Origin: a virus
DNA length: 49,642 nucleotides
Direction: 5' to 3' (one strand)
IMG/VR virus record: IMGVR_UViG_3300022187_000045
Location: 1 to 49,642 of that record
Shown in pieces: positions 1 to 7,600 of this stretch (the first letter of the stretch is position 1; every line of letters starts with the position of its first letter). The notes beneath the pieces are model-generated. The model saw only the letters and a program-made list of their open reading frames with translations, ran no database searches and was not told the origin of the DNA. A program made the translations under genes and the position numbers.

Positions 1-99
1 GATTACGACTTATTCGTTATTCGTATCAACAGCGATTACGATTTATTCGTTATTCGTATCAACAGTAAATGCGATTTGTGGGTTATTATAATAAGCGGG
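1..99. repeat. 33-bp tandem direct repeat, two near-identical copies plus a decayed third
   Basis: Bases 1-33 and 34-66 are the same 33-bp unit with only two differences (positions 9/42 and 33/66). Bases 67-99 keep the same period and match the unit well over their first ~21 bases. The unit is a multiple of three and all three forward frames are open through the two intact copies. The array starts at the window edge, so more copies may lie upstream. Confidence 0.8.
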
Positions 100-111
100 C
101 GTACCGTATAA
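1..111 (+). CDS. possible C-terminal end of a repeat-containing protein (5' end outside window)
   Basis: Frame 1 is open from the first base to a TAA at 109-111. It encodes two identical 11-residue units (DYDLFVIRINS) and a third diverged unit that still shares the D-L-aromatic-V-I pattern, which hints at constraint on protein rather than only on DNA. No start codon is visible and the frame is too short to identify. It could equally be a non-coding repeat. Function unknown. Confidence 0.25.
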   Translation, partial: DYDLFVIRINSDYDLFVIRINSKCDLWVIIISGRTV

Positions 112-219
112 AAACGCATAACTACCCTAACCTACAGAGGTGACAAAGCGCGAGAGTGATATAAGACTCTCAAAAAAAATCCAGGGGGGTATAAGAGTAG
201 TCTAAGAGGTTTATCAGAA

Positions 220-360
220 ATGAAAAAAAGACGACCGTATTGGAGTTTTTGGAAGGTTGTATTTGCGGGATGGTTGATCAGGTATCCGAAAGTATTTCTT
301 CGTATCTTATGGGTTCCGACAGGAATTGCAATAGTTTGCATATATAAAGCGGCAACATGA
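220..360 (+). CDS. small basic/aromatic hypothetical protein, 46 aa, one probable membrane segment
   Basis: A 46-residue reading frame with an AAGAGG Shine-Dalgarno-like sequence at about 205-210. Its TGA stop overlaps the ATG of the next gene (ATGA at 357-360), which suggests translational coupling. The product starts with a Lys/Arg cluster (MKKRRPYW), carries several Trp/Phe/Tyr residues, and ends in a hydrophobic stretch (residues about 29-41) that could cross or lie on a membrane. I do not recognise a family. The good ribosome binding site and stop/start overlap are the main evidence that it is real. Confidence 0.55.
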   Translation: MKKRRPYWSFWKVVFAGWLIRYPKVFLRILWVPTGIAIVCIYKAAT

Positions 361-590
361 TAAGAATGACTGAAAAAAAATCGGCGGTAAATTTTTATAT
401 GGATAAAGTCTATCACATATATGCAAAAGACAAATGCATTATGTATAATGTATCCGAGAAAGATTTTGATGTAGTATGGAAAACTTTGAATATCATGGTA
501 GAGTATTTAAATACAGAGTATAGGTCAGATGATCTAAGTTACTTAGAGTGTTTATGTAATAAGGATTCTACGATAAACTCATCGTATTGA
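357..590 (+). CDS. conserved small phage protein, 77 aa, unknown function
   Basis: The start overlaps the stop of the 46-aa gene upstream (ATGA). The 77-residue product is acidic in its second half. Its pattern (MDKVYHIYAKDKC, then DVVWKTLNIMVEYL and SDDLSYLECL) resembles short hypothetical proteins I associate with T4-like cyanophages, but that is recognition from memory and no function is known to me. It has no membrane segment or metal-binding motif. A late-promoter motif lies just after the stop, so this gene and the previous one probably form a unit separate from the glycosyltransferase that follows. Confidence 0.7.
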   Translation: MIRMTEKKSAVNFYMDKVYHIYAKDKCIMYNVSEKDFDVVWKTLNIMVEYLNTEYRSDDLSYLECLCNKDSTINSSY

Positions 591-595
591 CAAGA

Positions 596-603
596 GATAA
601 ATA
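596..603 (+). promoter_or_regulatory. late promoter motif GATAAATA
   Basis: Matches the NATAAATA motif used by gp55-programmed polymerase in T4-like phages. It lies 36 bases ahead of the glycosyltransferase start at 640, in a 49-base gap. Confidence 0.65.
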
Positions 604-639
604 AAACGTTAGGATTTGATTTGAGGTAATTATTCACTC

Positions 640-1428
640 ATGGCAAAAGGATTCACAGTAAAAGCAAAAACCCCGGCAGCGGGAAGTCAATCAGCACCAG
701 TTGAAGACTGGGATTATGAAGCAATCAAAGAGAGGATGCGAGGCAAGAGTATTGTATTCTGTCTACCAGGAAGGGGTTGTTCATTCACATTTCTAAAATC
801 ATTTGTACAGTTAGCATTTGATCTAGTACAAAATGGAATGAGTATTCAGATTTCTCAAGATTACTCATCGATGGTTAACTTTGCACGTTGTAAGTGTCTT
901 GGTGCAAATGTACTACGTGGACCTGATCAGATTCCCTGGGATGGAAAACTGCAGTATGATTATCAACTATGGATTGATAGTGACATTGTTTTCAATACTC
1001 AAAAGTTTTGGCAACTATGTGATCTAGCAGTACCAGTAGAAGGAGAAGAAAAAGAGATTGTTGCTGGTTGGTATTCTACTGAAGATGGAAGAACCACATC
1101 AGTTGCACACTGGTTAGAGGAAGATGACTTCCGTAGTAATGGTGGTGTCATGAATCATGAAATGGTTGATGGTATCAGCAAGCGTCGTAAGCCATTCACT
1201 GTTGATTATACAGGATTTGGATGGGTTATGGTTAAGAACGGTGTATTTGAGCATTCTGAAATGAAGTATCCATGGTTTGCACCTAAGATGCAAATCTTTG
1301 AGTCTGGTGCAGTACAAGACATGTGCGGAGAGGATGTGTCATTCTGTCTCGATGCTATTGAAGCAGGATTTGAAATCTGGTGCGATCCACGTATTCGTGT
1401 AGGACATGAAAAAACAAGAGTCATCTGA
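640..1428 (+). CDS. putative GT-A-fold glycosyltransferase
   Basis: A 262-residue protein with glycosyltransferase features: an N-terminal Rossmann-like start (KSIVFCLPGRG, residues 36-46), then a DxD metal/nucleotide-sugar motif in a hydrophobic strand (LWIDSDIVF, Asp113 and Asp115), and C-terminal GED and GHEK elements that could provide acid/base or metal ligands. The usual reaction is transfer of a sugar from a nucleotide-sugar donor; the acceptor here is unknown and could be phage DNA, a virion protein or a host surface glycan. Similar proteins occur beside structural genes in T4-like cyanophages. It follows a late-promoter motif, with GAGG about 12 bases before the start, so late expression and virion modification are plausible. 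Its last bases overlap the next small gene. Confidence 0.75.
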   Translation: MAKGFTVKAKTPAAGSQSAPVEDWDYEAIKERMRGKSIVFCLPGRGCSFTFLKSFVQLAFDLVQNGMSIQISQDYSSMVNFARCKCLGANVLRGPDQIPWDGKLQYDYQLWIDSDIVFNTQKFWQLCDLAVPVEGEEKEIVAGWYSTEDGRTTSVAHWLEEDDFRSNGGVMNHEMVDGISKRRKPFTVDYTGFGWVMVKNGVFEHSEMKYPWFAPKMQIFESGAVQDMCGEDVSFCLDAIEAGFEIWCDPRIRVGHEKTRVI

Positions 1429-1576
1429 TACAAAAGTTACAATCTATTATGAGGGAGAGATCCTTTATAAAGATTTAACTTATGAAGAAACAACTGAGAT
1501 GCTTGACGAAATGGCATCTCAGTTCTATGATAACAATACATACGATCCAAACAAAATAGAACTGGAGATTAACTGA
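1406..1576 (+). CDS. small acidic hypothetical protein, 56 aa
   Basis: The ATG lies inside the last 23 bases of the glycosyltransferase gene in another frame, and the frame runs for 56 codons. The product is acidic (MKKQESSDTKVTIYYEGEIL, then an E/D-rich helix and a short tail). The first part looks like a beta strand pair (VTIYYEGEILYKD). The overlap suggests coupling to the upstream gene, as does the two-base spacing to the next start. No family recognised. Its identity as a gene rests on context and compact spacing. Confidence 0.55.
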   Translation: MKKQESSDTKVTIYYEGEILYKDLTYEETTEMLDEMASQFYDNNTYDPNKIELEIN

Positions 1577-1578
1577 TT

Positions 1579-1722
1579 ATGGCGAAGCGACCTAGTTTTA
1601 CTGGCGGACAAAAAATTGAATCAAAACCCAAATCTACCCGTCAGGGTTCAGGGAAGCATACAAAATATGCTGCCACTTCTCGTAATAATGCTCGCAAACC
1701 TTACCGTGGGCAGGGCAAGTAA
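1579..1722 (+). CDS. small highly basic conserved phage protein, 47 aa
   Basis: A 47-residue, Lys/Arg/Gly-rich protein (MAKRPSFTGGQKIESKPKS to KPYRGQGK) with almost no hydrophobic residues, so it is probably disordered and may bind nucleic acid. I recognise the general sequence type as a short hypothetical protein common in T4-like cyanophages; no function is established as far as I know. It starts two bases after the preceding stop. Its own TAA overlaps the next possible ATG (TAATG). Confidence 0.65.
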   Translation: MAKRPSFTGGQKIESKPKSTRQGSGKHTKYAATSRNNARKPYRGQGK

Positions 1723-1850
1723 TGGAAGTCTTTGATGAATACTCACAAATTCATCAGAATGACCTTAGAGTTTATAATAAACTTATTTTAAGTCGGAAAC
1801 TTGGGTCCCTGTACCCAAATCCGACTTTTTTATTGTCAGATCATGTATGA
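1722..1850 (+). CDS. possible 42-aa hypothetical protein reading through a terminator
   Basis: The ATG overlaps the stop of the basic 47-aa gene (TAATG), continuing the chain of overlapping small genes. The N-terminal half (MEVFDEYSQIHQNDLRVYNK) looks like an ordinary helix-forming sequence. The second half is encoded by the stem-loop of a strong rho-independent terminator, so full translation would need transcripts that escape termination. It may be an authentic small gene, or only a chance open frame. Confidence 0.35.
   Translation: MEVFDEYSQIHQNDLRVYNKLILSRKLGSLYPNPTFLLSDHV
1790..1832 (+). terminator. rho-independent terminator
   Basis: An 8-bp outer stem (AAGTCGGA 1790-1797 with TCCGACTT 1820-1827) encloses a 6-bp inner stem (TTGGGT 1801-1806 with ACCCAA 1813-1818), followed by a T run to 1831. 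It closes the glycosyltransferase/small-gene unit before the baseplate block. Confidence 0.85.
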
Positions 1851-2052
1851 ATTTTATGTGTATGAGGCGCTTCGCTCGGTAAAATACATATAAAATCACG
1901 GAAAAGCTCTCTATAAGTAGAGATGAAACACCTAAAAATAGTAAATATAAGTATATGGAAGATCTAGATTATTTAAGAGAGGGATTTTAATAGATTGATA
2001 CGGGATAGAAACCCCGTAAAAAGTTCTGTTAACCTAAACAGGAGTAAAAAAG
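1851..2052 (+). other. 202-bp leader region before the baseplate block, with small hairpins
   Basis: No gene of useful length is visible. It contains a perfect 6-bp hairpin TCTCTA-TAAG-TAGAGA (1908-1923), a second 6-bp hairpin TACGGG/CCCGTA (1999-2018), and two TATAAGTA elements (1912-1919 and 1946-1953) that differ by one base from the T4 late consensus and might be weak late promoters. An AGGAG Shine-Dalgarno at 2040-2044 serves the gene at 2053. Confidence 0.5.
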
Positions 2053-2286
2053 ATGGCTATCCATCCAGAACCAGACAGAAATGTAAGTTACATGAAAGAA
2101 ATTTGGGGAACAACGAGCTTAATCACCGATTATTGGGCAGGTCGATCAAAGCCTAAAATGCTTCGTGAGATTGCAGAAGACGATATGACACCTAAAAAGC
2201 ATGATTTTAAGGTGCAAAAAGAGGTTCATGAAAGAATTGGTAATGATGATGATTTGGAACATGGAACAGAACCTATATTTGGGTGA
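2053..2286 (+). CDS. small hypothetical protein ahead of gp25, 77 aa
   Basis: A 77-residue hydrophilic protein preceded by a good AGGAG ribosome binding site about eight bases before the ATG. It begins MAIHPEPDRNVSYMKEIWGT and has a charged C-terminal half. I do not recognise the family. It lies directly ahead of the baseplate gene 25 and after a 200-base leader with candidate late elements, so a virion or assembly role is possible but is only inferred from position. The late-promoter motif for gene 25 overlaps its stop codon. Confidence 0.65.
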   Translation: MAIHPEPDRNVSYMKEIWGTTSLITDYWAGRSKPKMLREIAEDDMTPKKHDFKVQKEVHERIGNDDDLEHGTEPIFG

Positions 2287-2292
2287 TAAATA
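2285..2292 (+). promoter_or_regulatory. late promoter motif GATAAATA for the baseplate block
   Basis: A perfect NATAAATA match overlapping the TGA of the preceding gene and 22 bases ahead of the gp25 ATG. No Shine-Dalgarno is evident in the short leader. Confidence 0.75.
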
Positions 2293-2314
2293 AACATAGT
2301 TTAAGTACTATTAA

Positions 2315-2716
2315 ATGCCATTAGAACGGGTATCAGCGGGTTTTAAGGATATTAGTGCAAGTTTTCAGTTTAACCCACTGAATAGGGACCTTATTGCAAT
2401 CAAAAATGAGACCGCAATATCCCGTTCTATTCGAAATATTGTAATGACTACCCCCGAAGAAAAACCATTTAATCCAAGATTTGGTTCTAGGGTATCAGAA
2501 CTTTTATTTGATAACCTAGATTTTGCTACTGCAGCACTAATCAAGGATCAAATAACAAATTCTATTGAAAACTATGAACCAAGAGTAGAACTTGATACTG
2601 TTATTGTTACACCAGACTATGATAATAGCGAATTTAATATTACTATTAAGTATTTTATTATTGGTATAGATGCTTTACCACAACAACTATCGTTCGCACT
2701 GCAGCCTACTAGATAA
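2315..2716 (+). CDS. gp25: baseplate wedge subunit gp25
   Basis: A 133-residue member of the gp25/GpW family, the sheath-polymerisation initiator in the baseplate wedge of contractile tails. The N-terminal part (GFKDISASFQFNPL) and the core motif TPEEKPFNPRFGSRVSELLF are typical of the family, followed by the YEPRV element. The length agrees with T4 gp25 (132 aa). The gene lies behind a late-promoter motif, and its stop is immediately followed by the gp6 ATG, so the two are co-translated. gp25 binds gp6 and starts tail sheath assembly in T4; the adjacency fits. Confidence 0.95.
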   Translation: MPLERVSAGFKDISASFQFNPLNRDLIAIKNETAISRSIRNIVMTTPEEKPFNPRFGSRVSELLFDNLDFATAALIKDQITNSIENYEPRVELDTVIVTPDYDNSEFNITIKYFIIGIDALPQQLSFALQPTR

Positions 2717-4633
2717 ATGGCAATAGTAAACTTCACAAATTTAGATTTTGATCAGATAAAAGCTACTATAACGCAATATCTAAGGTCAAACTCAAACTTC
2801 ACAGATTATGATTTTGAAGGATCTAATCTGTCAACTATTGTTGATGCACTAGCATATAACAGTTACATATCGGCATATAATGCTAATATGATAACTAATG
2901 AAGTTTTTATTGACAGTGCTACCTTAAGAGAGAATGTAGTATCTCTGGCAAAGCATATTGGATACTTACCAAGATCTAGAAACTGTCCTAAAGCTATTAT
3001 ATCATTTATTGTTAATCTAGCATCGGGTAACAGATCACCAACTTACTTGACACTAAAATCTGGTATCATCTGCACAACCCAGGTTGGATTCAGTAAGCAA
3101 AACTATATTTTCTCTTTAAGAGATGATGTTGTTGCTCCTGTTATAAACGGGATTGCAGTTTTTAATAATATTGAGATTTTAGAAGGAAGTCTAGTCTCAC
3201 AAACGTTTACTGTTAATAGTATTCTTCCAAATCAAAGATATATTTTAGATAATCCAAATATTGACACTAATACTATTAGGGCAGTCATAAGAAAAAGTGC
3301 TGAAAGTTCTGTTACTGAAGTTTTTAGTCTTTGTAAGGACTTTTGTGCTATTGGATCAGAATCTAAAGTATTTTTCCTACAAGAGATTGAAGACCAAAGA
3401 TATGAGGTAATCTTTGGTGATGGAGTATTTGGTAGGAAACTGGAAGATAGTAATATTGTAGAACTTTCTTATATCGTTAGTGATGGTGGCGAAAATGCCA
3501 ATAATATTGACACATTTAAATATGTTGGTAAGATTTATGATAACAATAACAGATTTGTAGATGCTGGAATTTCTTTAGTATCTTCTGATGGACCATCTCA
3601 AGGTGGTAGAAACGTTGAATCTATTGATTCCATTAAAAAGTTTGCACCTAGATTATATTCTGCTCAAGGTAGGGCAGTGACTTCATCAGATTATGAATCT
3701 ATAGTCACTCAGATTTATCCAGAAGCAGAATCAGTTTCTGTATTTGGTGGTGAAGAGTTAGATCCACCACAATATGGTAAGGTTTTTATTACTATCAAAC
3801 CATATGAGGGAGAAATCTTACCAATATCAGTCAAAAATAATATTAAAGATTCTTTAAGTAAGTATGGTGTTGCTGGTATTCGACCAGAAATCATTGACCT
3901 TAAATACCTCTATGTTGAATATGATAGTAGCGTTTACTATGATATCAATAAAGTTGGTAGTGCAAATAGATTAAAATCAAACATTGCAGAATCTATTGAA
4001 AAATATGCAAACTCTGTTGAGTTAAATAAGTATGGTGCTAGATTTAAATATAGTAAGTTTTTAAAGATTATTGATGATACTGATACATCTATCACATCAA
4101 ATATAACAAAAATCTCCATGAGAAGAGACCTAAAAGCATCTATCAATGCTTTGGGTGAATATGAGATTTGTTTCGGTAATGGCATACATGTCAATAACTT
4201 TGATGGTTACAATATAAGGTCTTCTGGATTTAAAGTCTCTAACTACATTGATACCGTCTATATTACCGATATTCCCATGAGAGGGGGTATGGGTGAGATA
4301 ATCTTGTTTAAGTTGAATGGAGGCGTTCCTGTAGTGCTAAGAAGAAACTATGGAAAGATAGACTATAAGAAGGGTGAGATTGTTCTATATCCAACCATTA
4401 TTACCTCCACAGAAAAAATCAAGTTTAATACATCAATTATTGAAATCTCTGGATCTCCAGTTTCAAATGATGTGATTGGATTACAAGATTTGTATCTTCA
4501 GTTAGACACTACAAATAGTGTGTTAAATATGATTAGAGATTCAATATCTTCTGGAGAAGATACTTCGGGATCATCGTATATAACATCATCAAGCTACACA
4601 AACTCAACCAGCGGACAGTATATAAGAAACTAA
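2717..4633 (+). CDS. gp6: baseplate wedge subunit gp6
   Basis: A 638-residue homologue of T4 gp6 (660 aa), which forms the dimeric ring linking wedges around the baseplate hub. The N-terminus (MAIVNFTNLDFDQIKATITQ) and the helix-rich region SNLSTIVDALAYNSYISAYN are characteristic of the gp6/J-like family. A conserved gp6 middle region (YEVIFGDGVFGRKL, then GRAVTSSDYESIVTQIYPEA) follows. The C-terminus is a Ser/Thr-rich tail (residues about 610-638). The start directly follows the gp25 stop without a gap. The next gene, the giant wedge protein, begins four bases after this stop. Confidence 0.95.
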   Translation: MAIVNFTNLDFDQIKATITQYLRSNSNFTDYDFEGSNLSTIVDALAYNSYISAYNANMITNEVFIDSATLRENVVSLAKHIGYLPRSRNCPKAIISFIVNLASGNRSPTYLTLKSGIICTTQVGFSKQNYIFSLRDDVVAPVINGIAVFNNIEILEGSLVSQTFTVNSILPNQRYILDNPNIDTNTIRAVIRKSAESSVTEVFSLCKDFCAIGSESKVFFLQEIEDQRYEVIFGDGVFGRKLEDSNIVELSYIVSDGGENANNIDTFKYVGKIYDNNNRFVDAGISLVSSDGPSQGGRNVESIDSIKKFAPRLYSAQGRAVTSSDYESIVTQIYPEAESVSVFGGEELDPPQYGKVFITIKPYEGEILPISVKNNIKDSLSKYGVAGIRPEIIDLKYLYVEYDSSVYYDINKVGSANRLKSNIAESIEKYANSVELNKYGARFKYSKFLKIIDDTDTSITSNITKISMRRDLKASINALGEYEICFGNGIHVNNFDGYNIRSSGFKVSNYIDTVYITDIPMRGGMGEIILFKLNGGVPVVLRRNYGKIDYKKGEIVLYPTIITSTEKIKFNTSIIEISGSPVSNDVIGLQDLYLQLDTTNSVLNMIRDSISSGEDTSGSSYITSSSYTNSTSGQYIRN

Positions 4634-4637
4634 AAAT

Positions 4638-7600
4638 ATGGAAAAAGTATCTCTCAATAGTCTTGTAGAAAATCTTGTTCCCGAATATGTTAGGGAAGAG
4701 TATCCCCTGCTTGTAGAGTTTTTAAAAGAATACTATATCTCACAAGAAACTTCTGGACAATCTCTAGATCTTATTCAAAATCTGGCAGATTATGTTAAGA
4801 TTGATAGTTTGACAAACCTAGTAGATTCTTGCAATCTAACTGCTAACGTTTCTTACTACGAGAAGGATATCTTTGTAGATACTACTAGAGGATTTCCATC
4901 CTCACAAGGTCTTATCCAGATCAATGACGAGGTTATTTTTTATGATAAAGCAGTAGAAGATGAACCTATTGAGTTTGTTGGTAAGATTGATATTGGATTT
5001 AATGAGATTACCAGCACTGAAACTGAGGATACTACATCCACTATTGGTTGGTACGTAAGAGTTTATAACTTAGACGAATCCAAATTTATTGGTGAAGGAC
5101 TTGTAACTGGCAACAATGATGGTAATAATATCAAAGTCAACTTTACACCAGTACCTTCTTCAGATATTGAAGGATATGAAGCTTCTGACCTATACATCTG
5201 TAAGATTAACAGATCCAAGTTTACGGGGTGTAGAAGGGGTTTCTCGGGGGTTACAGGACTAAAGGATAGTGTAACGTCGGATAAACTGATTTTCACATCT
5301 ACAAAGGCATCTAAGCATAAGAATGGTGATGTTGTATCTAACTTAAATAATATCTTATTAAAAGAGTTTTTTAGAAAAATAAAAGTTCAGATTGCTCCTG
5401 GATTTGAAAATCAAGAGTTTTATGATGAAATTAATGAGTCAACTTTTGTAAAAAATATTAAAGACTTTTATAGATCTAAGGGTTCTGAATGTTCATTTGA
5501 ACTATTATTCAAAGCACTATATGGAAAGCCAGTAGATATTGTTATTCCAAGTAACTATCTGATAGAACCTTCCAGCTCAAGATATTCTATCACAAAAAAT
5601 CTTATTGTAGAACTTCTTGAAGGTGATCCAAACCATCTGCAAAATAGAACATTATATCAAGATACCCAGTTTAATATCCCAAATACAAGAGGTATTATTA
5701 CAAAACTGGAAAAACTGCAGAAAGATAATAAAGATTTTTATCGTCTATACATTGATAGCTCCATTGAAGAAAACTATGATTCTACATATGGAAACTTTAC
5801 TATTCATCCCAAAACTAAAAATACTGTAAAAATAGAGAGAAATCAATCATTTATTGATGTTGATTCAACCATTGGATTTCCTCTTAGCGGAACTTTAGTA
5901 TTAAAAGATGACTTTAACATAGAATACCGTGTAGAATACACTTCCAAAACATCTACACAGTTTTTGGGATGCACTGGATTATCAAAAGATTTTGAAGAAA
6001 ATATTGATATTAATCTAGATGCATATTCGTATGTTAATACTACATCTGGTCAAGTTAAGGTACGAGTAACAGGCGTTCTTGATAATGGTATTGAAACGAC
6101 CATATTGCCATCTGTAAAAAATTTAAAAAAAGACGATTATCTGCCAATAAAAACACTTGGCGCTGAAATAAAAAATGATCCAAGATCTTCTTCTTGGATT
6201 TATAATGTCCCTAAAACTTATGAAGTAAAATCTATTGAGTTGTTAGATAACACCGATTTTGCTTACAGAGTTTATTTTTACGAACAACATGATCTATCAG
6301 TCGGTCAGAATATTACTCTAGATCCAGTATCTAACAGTTCTGATGCTTATAATGGCACTGTTGTTGAATGGAACAACCAGTTTTCTGTTATTGTAAGAGG
6401 TAGTAGAGTATTCCTAAATGAAAATATTAAATATGATTTAAAGAAAAGACTAAACAAATCAAACTTTGATGGAATAATCAACTATCCAGCTGATGTTCAA
6501 AATACTTATTATGACAGAAAAACAGGTGATATTTATGTAAACTCACAATCTTTACCACTTTATAGACCATCTTTTGAAGTTGAAGAGTTAAACGTAAATA
6601 AAAGAATACGTGCATTTTCTGGTATCTTCAAAAATGAAGACACTTTAAATATTGGTAAACATGGGTTTATAACTGGAGATGCTGTAGTATACAAACCCAG
6701 AACTACTTCATATGTTCCAAGTTATACTCTTGATGCAAATGGTGTAAGAAGTTATAAGTTTATTAATAATGAAACTGGAACTTATGAGAATAATCCGACT
6801 TTGGTTTTAATCAGAGGTAAAAAGTATACCTTTAGAAATGTCATGAATCAACACCCATTCAGGATTCAGGTAGAGTCTAATGGGACAGTTAGTGACCAAT
6901 ACAATGATGGAATTAAAAATAATGATGTAAGTAATGGGGTATTAGTTTGGGAAGTCCAAGAAGATACCCCAGATGTTTTATATTATCAATGTTTGAACCA
7001 CCAAGCAATGGGCGGTGTAATCAATATTATTGATGAAAATCAGCAAAAATCTTTGGATATTGATAAAGGAATATATTTTATTGAAAAAGTATCACCAACT
7101 CAGATCAAACTTTATAGAAGTAGAACAAATATACTTAAAGGTCAGTCAGTATCATTTAGTGGTGTCGTTATCCAAGATACTATTGAATCATATGATTATG
7201 TTTACAAAAATCTTGATAGTAGAAAGATAGAACCTCAAGATATCATCAGAAAAATAGTTCGTCATCCAGGAAATGAAAATTCTAATGATCAGTCATCAAA
7301 GATTACTAAATCGGGTACTATAGGTATTTGGAGAAATGGTATTGAACTGTTAAACTACAAATCTAAAGATTTTATTTCTTATGGTAAAATAAAATCCGTA
7401 GATGTTATTTCAAAAGGTTCTGGTTATGATGTAATCAATGTTCCTCAGTTAAGAATTAGTGATTCAAACGGTTCTGGATGTGTATCTAACATTTCAGTAA
7501 AAGGTTATTTAAGTAAAATCGACGTATTAGATAAGGGATTTGATTATATTGAAACTCCAGTGATAACAATATCTGGTGGTAATGGAACTGGAGCAAAAGC

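Noticed and set aside
1-99. CRISPR array
   Set aside because: The 33-bp units are directly adjacent with no spacers.
152-171. Hairpin GAGAGT/ACTCTC followed by eight A as a terminator
   Set aside because: A run of A, not T, follows on the + strand, and on the - strand the T run precedes the stem, so it is not a terminator in either direction.
132-416. Reverse-strand open frame of 94 codons opposite the two small genes
   Set aside because: It lies wholly opposite two forward frames linked by ATGA, lacks a ribosome binding site, and no other reverse-strand gene is credible in the window.
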